Assembly (NCBI RefSeq): GCF_008370045.1
Contig: NZ_VOBN01000013.1
Location: 1 to 64,000, forward strand
DNA from: Pseudomonas sp. ANT_J12
Lineage (GTDB): Bacteria; Pseudomonadota; Gammaproteobacteria; Pseudomonadales; Pseudomonadaceae
DNA: 64,000 bases
Direction: 5' to 3'
In this document: in pieces, positions 35,471 to 45,359 of the stretch
Layout of the letters: each line of letters starts with the position of its first letter
Position numbering within the stretch: the stretch's first letter is position 1
Notes under the pieces: generated by a model
What the model was told of the DNA's origin: nothing
Seen by the model: the letters and a program-made list of their open reading frames with translations, nothing else
The model's database searches: none
Position numbers and translations under genes: made by a program

Positions 35471-38400
35471 ATGCAAGATTCACCAGACACCCGCACGCCA
35501 GTGCCCGCTTATATTCCCGGTATTAATGAAAATGCAGGCGCTTATGAGCGTGTTGCACAGTCCCTCCAGCATTGGCAGGGGCAGGCTCCCGAGGCCCACC
35601 TGCTGGCGGCCGAACCCGTACGGGGCGCCTTTCCTGACTGGTACCTCAAGGCGCGAAAGATTGATCGAGAAAGTCTCAAGGACTTGTTCAGTCGCCGCTG
35701 GTTCTTACAAGGGCAACTCGACACGTTGACCGGCACGTTGCAACAGGATGTTCGCAAGTTTGCCGAACCGTTATTGGTCAACGCACTAAAAGAACACTTA
35801 AACCTGACGCTGGATGTGCGCGAAGCCGAGTTGCGCCTGTATATCCCCGATACCTTGATCTTTGGCATTGACCGTGATGCCAGCCGGTTCAGACAACTGA
35901 GCCTGCTGGACGCAGCCCTGCACAATTTCGAAGCCAGCGAAGCCGAGCCCAAGGCCTGGCGTGAGGGTTCCGGGATTTTCACCCGCGATGCCGATGGCGC
36001 GCCGGTGCGACATGCCCTGACGGTGGCGCAGTTTGTCGCGTTGTGCCGGCGCCTGGACCTGGGGGCGCAGTACCAGGCGCATATCCAGGCGATTTTGCAG
36101 CCGGTCGCGGCCACGGCCAGGATGACCTTGCAGCAGCAATCGGTGGACAGCGACAAAGCGGCGTTCAAATACGCGGCGTTCCGGGCGTTGCTCAAGGGCG
36201 AGATTACCGCCCACGGTTATGCCTGCCTGCTCGCCGTCCACGACGGCACCCCTGGGCAGCAGCTCAATGGCGCGCCCATGCTCAACCATCGCCTGTCGCT
36301 GATGGGCTTCAGGATGAGCGGCATTACCTTGTTCAGCGCCGTGGCTGAACCGGGCTGGGCGAAGCAAGCCGTCGACGCCATGGCCGGGCCTTTGCTCAGC
36401 GTGGTGCTGGATGTCTCGCAACAACTGCCGATCCTGCCGGGCCAGGAATACGAACGGATCAAACTGCTCAGGGCCTTTTTCGCCAACGGGCCCAGGGGCC
36501 TGTCCGAGGCACTGGCGCGCAACCAGGACACGTATCGCCAAAGCCGTTTGGTGGGCAGCCTGCTGGTGTACATCCCGGATGATCCCGACCATCCGCTCAA
36601 GCAGTACGACTCGTTCACCGACTTCATGAAAACCCTGGTCAGCCAGTTGAACAGGCCCGACTACCAGGCGTTCTTCAGCCGGTTTGTCGCGCAGAACGAC
36701 AAGGGTGTGTTCTTCAGCCGGGTCAAGGAACGCCTCAGGACCTTCACCTGGCAGCAGCGCGAACCCTTGGACATGGGGCCATGGTGGCGCGAAACAGCGG
36801 TGGAAAATCCCGACCCGGAACCGATCACCAACATCATCACCGGCAATCTGTGGAGCCACCGGTACGTCGAGCGCCGGGACAAGTTGATCAGCGATGCCCG
36901 GCTGATTGCCGTACCGACCGGCGACGAAGATGCCCAAAGCCGCTGGAAGCGCCTGACCAGCTACCTCGACATCGCCTGGAATGTCTTCAACTTCGCCGCG
37001 ATGCTGGTGCCGGGCGTCGGCGAGGCCGTGCTCGTGGTCATGGCGGCGCAGCTCCTCGAAGAACTGGCCGAAGGCCTTGAGGACTGGAGCAAGGGCGACC
37101 GCGATGAAGCGGCGGGGCACATTATTTCGGTGCTGATCAACGGCGCCCAGTTGGCGATGATGGGCGCCGGGCATGTGCTGCCCGGCGGCGTCACGCCGAT
37201 CCGGCCCTCGCCGGTGCTCGACAGCCTGCGCCCGGTGGAACTGCCCGATGGCCAGCCCAGCCTGTGGAAACCCGACCTTGCGCCCTATGCCCATGACCAG
37301 CCGTTGCCCGACACTTCTGGCCCCGACGAACTGGGTTTGCACCACCAGGACGGCAAAACCCTGTTGCCCCTGGAAAACACCCGCTATCGGGTGAGCACCG
37401 AACCCGCAACGGGCGAGTACCGCATCGAACACCCGACCCGAGCCAACGCCTACCGACCCCGACTTGCCCATAACGGCGCCGGCGCCTGGGCCACCGAACT
37501 GGAGCAACCATTGGCCTGGGACGAGGCGAAGGTCTGGCGGCGGCTGGGGCATGCGCTGGAGGCGTTTGCCGAGCCGACCCAGGCGCAGATTCGCACGGTC
37601 AGCGGCGTCGATCAGCGCGTATTGCGCCGACTGCACGCCGAGCATGAAAGCCCGCCACCGTTGCTCAGCGACACCCTCAAGCGGTTCAAGGCCTACGCCG
37701 AGGCCGAAGCCGTGGGGCGGCAGATCCTCGATAACCGGATGTCGGAAACCCTGGAAGGGTTCCTGCCGACCTTTGTCACCGAACTGCCTGGCTGGCCCGA
37801 AGCCCGGGCGATTGAACTGTTTGATACGCAGGCTCTGTCCGGTCCCTCGATCAAGTACGGGAATGTCCACGCGACGGCGCCAGACACGATCAAGCTCAGC
37901 CGCGCGCATCTCAAGGGCGGGGACTTGCCCGGGCGCGTACTGGATTCGCTCAAGGAACACGAAATCCACGACCTGCTCGGCACGCGGCTGTCGGTGGATC
38001 GCAACCCACGCCTGGAGGCATTGCGCGCACGCCTGGCCATGCATGCCGGGCGCCAGACCCGGCGTCTGTTCGATTCGCTTTATCACGCCGCTGAACGGAC
38101 TCGCGATGCCCGGTTGATCGTGCTTCAGGACAAATACCCCGGGTTGCCGGGCAGCGTCGGCCAACGATTGCTGGAGCAGGCGCATGCCGAGGACTTGAGG
38201 TTCATGGCGCAAAAAGGTCGCCTGCCGCTGCGCCTGGACGCCCAGGCACGCCAGGCCCTGGAGGAGGTGCGGGTGGTGCGCGCCTACGAGGGTTTGTACC
38301 TCAAGGACCTGGCCAGCGCGGACGCCGATCGCCTGGCGCTGCACAGCATCGCGGCGTTGCCGGGGTGGTCGAAAAACGTGCGGATCGAGGTGCGCCTGTT

Positions 38401-40738
38401 TTCATTCAATGGCGCGCTGCGTGACAGCGTCGGCCCGGCGGATGCACCGATTCGCAAAGTACTGGTGCTCAATGAGGACGGCACTTTCGAGACCCGCGAT
38501 GCCCGGGATCAGCATTTGCACGGCGCGGATGATCTGTACGGTGCGCTGCTGCATGCCTTGCCCGATACCGAACGCAAGGCGCTGGGCTATGAAATCAATC
38601 AGGGGGCCCAGCTCAAGTTGCAGGTGCAGCAAGCCCCCTTGGCCCATGATCGACTGGCGCTGATCCTGCAGGACTCACCGCAGCGCAAACCGGCTTACGA
38701 CCCCCAGACCATGAAGTTGCGCGGCGGCATGCAGAGCGGCCATGGGTATGTGCCGGACGTGGGGATTCTGCGCCATCGCGCCAGGTCCCTGTACCCCGGA
38801 TTTTCCGAGGCAGACCTCGATTGGTTGATCGCGAAGTTCCAGCAAAGAGGCACTTCGATATCCGTGCAGATGCGCGCACTGGAAGCCGAGTTCAACGACC
38901 TGAACAACCGATTGTCCCGTTGGGTCAATTCGAGGGTGTTGAACCTGACCTCGCGCAGCATGGCGCAGTGGGATGCCCGCAACAAAGTGGCGACGGCGCT
39001 GCGTCGCTGCTGGCAGCGCCTCGGGCCCCGAGGCCCTGAAGTGATTGGGGAGGATCATCCGCAGTTGCTTGATCTCGACAATCACAACCTGGGCGAACTG
39101 CTGGCGACCATGCCGCCGCTCCGGGCCAATTTCGATCACGTGACCGGCCTGAACCTGCGCAACAACGGTTTGCTCACAGGCCAGATGGATTTTCTCAAGC
39201 CGTTTGGCCGGGTGCGTTGGCTGAGCCTGACCGGCAACCGGTTGAATCGCCTGCCCGCAGCGGTGGGTGACATGCGTTACCTCACCGAATTGTCGCTGAG
39301 TAATAACCAGATCGAGTTGACGGACCTCGCGGTGGCGCAGCTGCGCAAAATGGTCCGCCTGGAATCCATTTCGCTCAGCGGCAATCCATTGCGTCGCCTG
39401 CCGGATGTCAGCGGCATGGCGCGTTTGCAGGTGCTGCTGCTCAACAGCACCGGGATCGACACCTGGCCCATGGGGCTGTTTGCCAGCCCGCGCCCGCGCA
39501 ATATCTACCTCGACCTGCGTAACAACCCCATCAGCCTGGTGCCGGTCGTGGCGCCAGGGTCGGCGCGTGCCGAATTGCTCGCCCGCACCCATGTGAGCCG
39601 CAGCCCACAGTGGATGTCGGCCGAAACCCTGGAGCAACTGAGGATGTATATCGAGTCCGTGGGCATGGATCCGGATCGTCCGTATCCGCCTCGCAGTTCC
39701 GTGGATGGGGTCTACTGGGCCGCAGGCATGTCCGAAACCCAATGGAGTAGGCGCATGCCGGTGTGGGACGCGCTGGAAGATGAGTGGGGTTCCGAACCGT
39801 TTTTCAATCGCATCAGGTCCCTGACCCAGACCGCCGACTTCAAGGCTGCCGGCGCTTACCGTGCCGATCTGACGGCCAAAGTCTGGCGCATGCTGGAGGC
39901 CATGGCCGAGAACGCCGAGCTGCGGGAAAAGCTCTTTGCCGAAGCCCTGGCGCCCACCGAGTGTGTGGATGGGCTCACTCATGTGTTCAACGCGATGGGT
40001 ATCGAAGTCTTGACCCACGAGGCGTATCAGTTGACCAATCCGGCCCTGATCGAGGCGGAACTGGTGACGCTGGCGCGGGGCAAGTCACGGCTGAACCAGC
40101 TCGATGCCATCGCCCGGCGCCGCGTCTCCGAACGCTTGGCGGCGGGTGAAACCTACCGCCGTGTCAACGAGCAGGGTGACGTCGTCGGCACGATCGACGT
40201 GGTGGAAGTGCATCTGGCGTACATGACCGACCTGGCCGCACGCCTTGATCTGCCCTGGCAGGCCCGGGGCATGCAGTTCCGCAACATCGCCGGAGTCACG
40301 CAAGCGATGATTGATGCGGCGTATGAGCGAGTGCTGGCGTTGGAGGAGGGGGATTTGCTGCGCGATGCGATTGCCGAGGTGCCGTTCTGGAAAACCTGGG
40401 TCGAGGGGCAGAACCGCGAGGCGTTTGATGTGTTCAGGCGCAAGGTCGACCTCACCACCGAATTCAAGGTGGCGATGGATGAGCGAGCCGACGCTGACGT
40501 GACGCCGGACGCCCTGGCACGCTTGAATGAATAACTCAAGGAACTGGCCACGGCGCTGGATCTACCGGATAGCGAGATTGCCGCGGGGCAGGTCATGACC
40601 GATGAAGCCTATGACGCTCAGCTCAAACTCATCCTCGATGACATGGATGCCTTGCTGAAAAAACTGACCCAGGAAGCCATGGACCGGGCCAGGCTGCAGC
40701 GGGTTGAATTGCCGTTCACGGTGGTCACCGAATCCTGA
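35471..40738 (+). pseudogene. LRR/NEL-type toxin or effector gene with a premature stop
   Basis: The uninterrupted part (to TAA at 40532-40534) encodes 1687 residues. The N-terminal ~600 residues resemble the dermonecrotic-toxin-like DUF6543 region common in Pseudomonas. Leucine-rich repeats follow at about 1195-1360 (VRWLSLTGNRLNRLP, LTELSLSNNQIE, LESISLSGNPLRRLP), then a NEL-like E3 ubiquitin ligase domain with the probable catalytic Cys1498 in PTECVDGLTHVFN. After the TAA the same frame stays open for 67 codons, opening LKELATALDLPDSEIAAGQV and ending in a predicted coiled region, then TGA 40736-40738. The TAA is thus a recent nonsense change that removes the tail of a 1755-residue protein. 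The truncated form could still be active because the Cys is upstream. No signal peptide. Confidence 0.75.
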
Positions 40739-40742
40739 TCGC

Positions 40743-40788
40743 CACAAAAAAACCTGTGGGAGCACGCTTGCTCCCACAGTGGTTTTTT
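40743..40788. terminator. Bidirectional terminator between the NEL gene and ureC
   Basis: AAAAAAACCTGTGGGAGC and GCTCCCACAGTGGTTTTTT form a 10-bp core stem with A/T tracts on both sides. It serves the convergent toxin gene and the ure operon. Confidence 0.85.
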
Positions 40789-40795
40789 GCGGGTG

Positions 40796-42496
40796 TCAGA
40801 ACAGGAAGTAACGCTGGGCCATCGGCAAGGTTTCTGCCGGTTCGCACCACAACAAAACCCCGTCGGCCTTGACCTGATACGTCTGCGGATCGACGTCGAT
40901 GTTCGGCAGGTAGTCGTTGTGGATCAGGTCGGTTTTCTGCACGTCGCGGCAGCCCTTCACCACGGCGATTTTCTTCTTCAAACCCAGGGCTTCGGGCAAT
41001 CCGGCGTCCTGGGCGGCCTGGCTGATAAAGGTCAGGCTGGTGGCATGCAGCGAGCCGCCGTAGCTGGCGAACATCGGGCGGTAGTGCACCGGTTGTGGCG
41101 TCGGGATCGAGGCGTTGGCGTCGCCCATCAGGCTCGCCGCAATGGCGCCGCCCTTGAGAATCAGCGTTGGCTTGACCCCGAAAAACGCCGGGCGCCACAG
41201 CACCAGATCCGCCCATTTCCCGACTTCGATTGAACCCACTTCATGGCTGATGCCGTGGGTGATCGCCGGGTTGATGGTGTACTTGGCGATGTAGCGTTTG
41301 GCGCGGAAGTTGTCGTTGCCTTCGCCGTCGCCCGGTAGCGCGCCGCGCTGTTTTTTCATCTTGTCGGCGGTCTGCCAGGTGCGGGTGATGACTTCGCCGA
41401 CCCGGCCCATGGCCTGGCTGTCGGAGCTGATCATCGAGAACGCGCCGAGGTCGTGGAGGATGTCTTCGGCGGCAATTGTTTCGCGGCGAATGCGGCTTTC
41501 GGCGAACGCCACGTCTTCAGCAATGCTCGGGTCCAGGTGATGGCAGACCATCAGCATGTCCAGGTGTTCGTCGATGGTGTTGCGGGTGAACGGCCGGGTG
41601 GGGTTGGTCGAACTCGGCAACACGTTCGGGAAGCCGCAGGCCTTGATGATGTCCGGCGCATGACCGCCGCCCGCGCCTTCGGTGTGGTAGGTGTGGATGG
41701 TGCGGCCCTTGAACGCGGCGAGGGTGGTTTCGACGAAGCCGGACTCGTTCAGGGTGTCGGTGTGGATCGCCACTTGCACGTCGTACTGATCGGCGACGGT
41801 CAGGCAGTTGTCGATGCTCGCCGGAGTGGTGCCCCAGTCTTCGTGCAGTTTCAGGCCAATGGCGCCAGCCTTGACCTGCTCGATCAACGGCTCCGGCAGG
41901 CTGGCGTTGCCCTTGCCGGTGAGGCCGATGTTCATCGGGAACGCATCCGCTGCCTGGAGCATGCGCGCCAGGTGCCACGGCCCGGAGGTGCAAGTGGTGG
42001 CGTTGGTGCCGGTGGCCGGGCCAGTGCCGCCGCCGATCATGGTGGTGACGCCGCTCATCAGCGCTTCTTCGATCTGCTGCGGGCAGATGAAATGGATGTG
42101 GGTGTCGATGCCGCCGGCGGTGAGGATCATGCCTTCCCCGGCGATGACTTCGGTGCTGGCGCCGATGGCGAGGGTCACGTTCGGTTGCACGTCCGGGTTA
42201 CCGGCCTTGCCGATGCCGGCGATGCGTCCGTCCTTGAGGCCGACGTCGGCTTTGACGATGCCCCAGTGATCGATGATCAGGGCGTTGGTGATCACCGTGT
42301 CGACCACTTCGGCCGCGAGCAACTGGCTCTGGCCCTGGCCGTCGCGGATGACTTTGCCGCCGCCGAACTTCACTTCTTCGCCGTAGGTGGTGAAGTCTTT
42401 TTCCACCTCGATCCACAGCTCGGTGTCGGCCAGGCGCACCTTGTCACCGACGGTAGGGCCGAACATGTCGGCGTAGGCCTGACGGGAAATCTTCAA
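40796..42496 (-). CDS. ureC: Urease alpha subunit
   Basis: Catalytic subunit of the nickel enzyme that hydrolyses urea to ammonia and carbamate. At 566 residues it is full length. Nickel ligands His133, His135, carbamylated Lys216 (GAIGLKLHED), His245, His271 and Asp359 are all present, as are flap residues Cys318 and His319 (MVCHHLD). The start codon is TTG at 42496: it gives the family N-terminus MKISRQAYADMFGPT, has GAGGA upstream and follows immediately after an in-frame TAA. Met11 is the only nearby ATG alternative. Last gene of the ureD-A-GNAT-GNAT-B-C string. Confidence 0.95.
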   Translation of the reverse strand: MKISRQAYADMFGPTVGDKVRLADTELWIEVEKDFTTYGEEVKFGGGKVIRDGQGQSQLLAAEVVDTVITNALIIDHWGIVKADVGLKDGRIAGIGKAGNPDVQPNVTLAIGASTEVIAGEGMILTAGGIDTHIHFICPQQIEEALMSGVTTMIGGGTGPATGTNATTCTSGPWHLARMLQAADAFPMNIGLTGKGNASLPEPLIEQVKAGAIGLKLHEDWGTTPASIDNCLTVADQYDVQVAIHTDTLNESGFVETTLAAFKGRTIHTYHTEGAGGGHAPDIIKACGFPNVLPSSTNPTRPFTRNTIDEHLDMLMVCHHLDPSIAEDVAFAESRIRRETIAAEDILHDLGAFSMISSDSQAMGRVGEVITRTWQTADKMKKQRGALPGDGEGNDNFRAKRYIAKYTINPAITHGISHEVGSIEVGKWADLVLWRPAFFGVKPTLILKGGAIAASLMGDANASIPTPQPVHYRPMFASYGGSLHATSLTFISQAAQDAGLPEALGLKKKIAVVKGCRDVQKTDLIHNDYLPNIDVDPQTYQVKADGVLLWCEPAETLPMAQRYFLF

Positions 42497-42518
42497 TTAC
42501 TCGTTCCTCGTAATTGAG

Positions 42519-42614
42519 TTGCAAGCTTCTAGCTGCAAGCCTCAAGTAAAAGCGGATAGGGGGGGCCGCAAACTGCTCTTTCTTGCAGCTTGCAGCTTGC
42601 AGCTTGCTGCTTGT
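42519..42614. repeat. GCTTGCAGCTTGCAG-type repeat
   Basis: Left arm TTGCAAGCTTCTAGCTGCAA, right arm with CTTGCAG three times in tandem then CTTGCTGCTTG. It lies inside the ure operon between ureB and ureC and could form a hairpin in the transcript. Confidence 0.7.
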
Positions 42615-42634
42615 TACTGGCTGCTGAAGCCGAT

Positions 42635-42940
42635 CTATAAGTCGCCCATGATTCTTCCCGCAAACCCAAAGACCCGGCGCAACCCCGCGAGCTCGACAAG
42701 CTCGACTTCCCGACTCTGCCCCGGCTCAAAGCGCACGGCGGTGCCGGCCGGGATGTTCAGGCGCATGCCGCGGCTGGCGGCGCGGTCGAAGGTGAGGGCG
42801 TCGTTGGTTTCGAAAAAATGGTAATGCGAGCCGACCTGGATCGGCCGGTCGCCGCTGTTGGCCACCTTCAGGCTGACCGTGCGGCGACCGACGTTGAGTT
42901 CGATGTCGCCGGGCTGGATCTGGTATTCACCGGGAATCAT
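42635..42940 (-). CDS. ureB: Urease beta subunit
   Basis: A 101-residue structural subunit with PGEYQIQPGDIELNVGRR and the surface motif VGSHYHFFETNDAL, both family hallmarks. It assembles with UreA and UreC into the (ABC)3 trimer. Its ATG overlaps the stop of the upstream GNAT gene by 4 nt, so the acetyltransferase genes are translationally tied to urease. A repeat of about 100 bp separates it from ureC. Confidence 0.95.
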   Translation of the reverse strand: MIPGEYQIQPGDIELNVGRRTVSLKVANSGDRPIQVGSHYHFFETNDALTFDRAASRGMRLNIPAGTAVRFEPGQSREVELVELAGLRRVFGFAGRIMGDL

Positions 42941-43473
42941 CCATTCACTCCTTGCAGAATCTTGTAGTAGAGGGCGGTCGGCCGGTAATTGCCGGCGGGA
43001 TCGCAGGCGTAATCCGGGATCTGGCCGGCGCGGGTGTAGCCCAAGGCCTTGTAGAAATCTTCGGCGGGGGAGCCGGCCTCGGTGTCGAGGTAGAGCATGC
43101 CGCGCTTGTGCTGGCGGGCGGCGAGTTCCAAGGCGCTCATCAATTGCTGGCCCAGGCCGCGACGGCGGGCGTGTTCACGCACCAACAACTTCTGCACCTC
43201 GGCGCGGTTCAAGCCGTTGGCTTTCTGGCACAGGGTCAATTGCACGCTGGCTTGCACCTGCTCGTCCTTGACCACCACCCACAGCAGCACATTGCCCTGG
43301 TTCAGGTCGGCCTGGACCTCATCGAAATAAGCCCGGGCCTGTGTCGCATCCAAATCAGCCATGAAACCGACGCTGGCGCCGTAACCCACAGCATCCAGCA
43401 GCAAATCGATCAAACCCTGGCGATAGTGCGCAAAGCTTTCAACATTCACGCGGCGCAGTTGGGCGGCGTTCAT
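42937..43473 (-). CDS. GNAT acetyltransferase in the urease operon
   Basis: A 178-residue GNAT-fold N-acetyltransferase. The acetyl-CoA loop VREHARRRGLGQQLMSALE lies near residues 98-116 and the C-terminal LYLDTEAGSPAEDFYKALGY carries the final GNAT strand and helix. The substrate is unknown. It is embedded between ureB (4-nt overlap) and a second GNAT gene (6-nt gap), so it must be coexpressed with urease. Confidence 0.85.
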   Translation of the reverse strand: MNAAQLRRVNVESFAHYRQGLIDLLLDAVGYGASVGFMADLDATQARAYFDEVQADLNQGNVLLWVVVKDEQVQASVQLTLCQKANGLNRAEVQKLLVREHARRRGLGQQLMSALELAARQHKRGMLYLDTEAGSPAEDFYKALGYTRAGQIPDYACDPAGNYRPTALYYKILQGVNG

Positions 43474-43479
43474 CGGGTG

Positions 43480-44013
43480 TCACTCCTTGTTGGCGATTGG
43501 CGGCTCCGCGCCAGGATTGAGGGTCAGTTGCATGAAGGTCAGGTCCAGCCAGCGGCCGAACTTGGTGCCCACTTGGGGCATCTGTCCGGTGATGATGAAA
43601 CCGGCGCGTTCATGCAGACGAATAGAGGCGGCATTCCCGCTTTCGATGGCGGCGACCATCACGTGCTTGTCGCAGCCTTTGGCGCGTTCGATCAGCTCGG
43701 TCATCAATTGCAGGCCGAGGCCGTTGCCGCGCTGGTCGCTGCGCACGTAGACCGAATGCTCGACGGTGTAGCGAAACCCGTCGAACGGCCGCCAGTCACC
43801 GAATGAAGCGTAGCCCAGTACTGCGTTGTCACCGTCGACGATCACCAGGATCGGATAACCCTGGGCCTGCCGGGCGCTGAACCAGGCCTGGCGGTTGCCC
43901 AGGTCCACGGCCTGTTCGTTCCAGATCGCGGTGGTGTTGAGCACCGCATCGTTGTAGATGTCGCGGATCGCCGGCAGGTCGGCGTGCAGCGCATCACGAA
44001 TCAGATAAGTCAT
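43480..44013 (-). CDS. GNAT acetyltransferase, phosphinothricin/methionine sulfoximine type
   Basis: A 177-residue GNAT enzyme of the Pat family. It starts IRDALHADLPAIRDIYNDAV, has the acetyl-CoA loop VRSDQRGNGLGLQLMTELIE and ends LHERAGFIITGQMPQVGTKFGRW (in part), the pattern of enzymes that acetylate phosphinothricin and methionine sulfoximine or sulfone. The equivalent gene also sits between ureA and ureB in P. aeruginosa. It could protect glutamine synthetase from such inhibitors, linking it to nitrogen assimilation; that role is inferred. Confidence 0.85.
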   Translation of the reverse strand: MTYLIRDALHADLPAIRDIYNDAVLNTTAIWNEQAVDLGNRQAWFSARQAQGYPILVIVDGDNAVLGYASFGDWRPFDGFRYTVEHSVYVRSDQRGNGLGLQLMTELIERAKGCDKHVMVAAIESGNAASIRLHERAGFIITGQMPQVGTKFGRWLDLTFMQLTLNPGAEPPIANKE

Positions 44014-44022
44014 GGCGCGGCC

Positions 44023-44325
44023 TCAAGCGATCGGTTGGTGGACGGTGACCAGTTTGGTGCCGTCGGGGAACGTCGCTTCGACCTGGATCTCGGGGATCAT
44101 TTCCGGGATGCCTTCCATCACTTGTTCACGGCTCAACAGGGTGGTGCCGAAATGCATCAGCTCGGCCACGGTGCGACCGTCACGGGCACCTTCGAGCAGC
44201 GCCGCGGAGATGTAGGCCATGGCTTCCGGGTAATTGAGTTTCACGCCGCGAGCCAAACGCCGCTCGGCGACGAGGCCGGCGGTGAAGATCAACAGCTTGT
44301 CTTTTTCGCGTGGGGTCAGGTCCAT
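44023..44325 (-). CDS. ureA: Urease gamma subunit
   Basis: A 100-residue structural subunit that starts MDLTPREKDKLLIFTAGLVA and contains NYPEAMAYISAALLEGARDG, both diagnostic. ATG 44325 is chosen over an in-frame start 11 codons upstream, because it matches the family N-terminus and has GGATT upstream. It follows ureD after a REPIN in a gap of about 165 bp, and precedes the two GNAT genes. Confidence 0.95.
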   Translation of the reverse strand: MDLTPREKDKLLIFTAGLVAERRLARGVKLNYPEAMAYISAALLEGARDGRTVAELMHFGTTLLSREQVMEGIPEMIPEIQVEATFPDGTKLVTVHQPIA

Positions 44326-44364
44326 CGTTGGAATCCATATCGGCAGATAAAAGGTCACTACAAC

Positions 44365-44442
44365 CCTGTAGGAGCGAGGCTTGCCCGCGAAGGGGACCTT
44401 GAGGCCGCCAAAAGCTTCGCGGGCAAGCCTCGCTCCTACAGG
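44365..44442. repeat. REPIN, CCTGTAGGAGCGAGGC family, between ureD and ureA
   Basis: Perfect 27-nt arms around a 24-nt spacer. The whole 78-bp element is the reverse complement of the copy at 49.66 kb at 76 of 78 positions. Confidence 0.9.
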
Positions 44443-44489
44443 AGATCGGTGATCAGGAGATCCGTGGATCGATGATCAAGGATCAGTGT

Positions 44490-45329
44490 TCAGGTGCTCC
44501 ATATTCGCGGGGGGACGGCTTCGCGTCCGAGCAATGCGGGCCGCAGCAACCGCCACAAATCAATCAGCCAACCCCGCGCCAGCAGCGCCTCACTGGCCAG
44601 GCACCGCGCCACCAACAGCCCCGGCAACTGGGTCAGATCCCCGCGCACGTCATTGGGCAGTGAGCGGCACTGTTCCAGCAAATCGCTATCAATCTCCCCG
44701 GTCACCAGCAACGTCGCAAACACCGGTTGCCCATCGAGCCCGATCGGCGAGTCGAGCAAGCCATCATCCCCGACAATGCGCTGGCGTTCGTGCCAGAGCA
44801 ACTGGCCGTCGCGGCGGATATCCAGTTTTGCCTGAAAGTGCCCGAGGTCGAAACGTTCGCCGCTGGCCGGACGCCCCAGCGCGACCACGTCCCAATAGAA
44901 CAACCGGGCATCGCCTTCAAGGTTGATCGAGGTACTGAGTTCTGCCTGGGCGGCGCTGAAGATGATCGTCTCCTGGGGCAGCCATTCCAGTGTCGCACCG
45001 GCCGCCACCTGCAAGTCCAGCTGCTGATAGGCGGGGCCGGCGGCGCGGTACCACTTGGCGGCGCCCGGGCTGGTGATCTGGGCCCAGGCATCGACGCCGA
45101 CGCTGGCGCTGATGTCCAGCCGATCACCGCCGGCAATCCCGCCCGGCGGGTGGACGATGATGTGCTGGCACACCTCGGGCCCTTCGGCGTACAGGTGCTT
45201 TTGCACCCGCAGCGGACCTTGGTGCCGCCGCAGGACCGGGCGCGTGCTGTCGCCGAAACGGGCGTAGCCCAGCTCCAGCTCGGCGTGCCAGCTCGGGGTA
45301 AACAGGACAGTGGGTGCAGGTAAATTCAT
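44490..45329 (-). CDS. ureD: Urease accessory protein UreD
   Basis: A 279-residue scaffold that binds apo-urease and carries nickel from the UreG/F complex to the active site. Family motifs are GGDRLDISASVG and PQETIIFSAAQAE. It lies 30 nt downstream of urtE and ahead of ureA, forming the junction of the urea transporter and urease genes. The ribosome site before ATG 45329 is weak, so translation may depend on coupling. Confidence 0.93.
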   Translation of the reverse strand: MNLPAPTVLFTPSWHAELELGYARFGDSTRPVLRRHQGPLRVQKHLYAEGPEVCQHIIVHPPGGIAGGDRLDISASVGVDAWAQITSPGAAKWYRAAGPAYQQLDLQVAAGATLEWLPQETIIFSAAQAELSTSINLEGDARLFYWDVVALGRPASGERFDLGHFQAKLDIRRDGQLLWHERQRIVGDDGLLDSPIGLDGQPVFATLLVTGEIDSDLLEQCRSLPNDVRGDLTQLPGLLVARCLASEALLARGWLIDLWRLLRPALLGREAVPPRIWST

Positions 45330-45359
45330 GGTTTCTAATTATCGTTAGGACGCTACAGG

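Noticed and set aside
35798..38344. 848-codon antisense frame over the NEL-type gene
   Set aside because: Rich in R, Q, H and A as expected for a shadow of a GC-rich gene, with no motifs.
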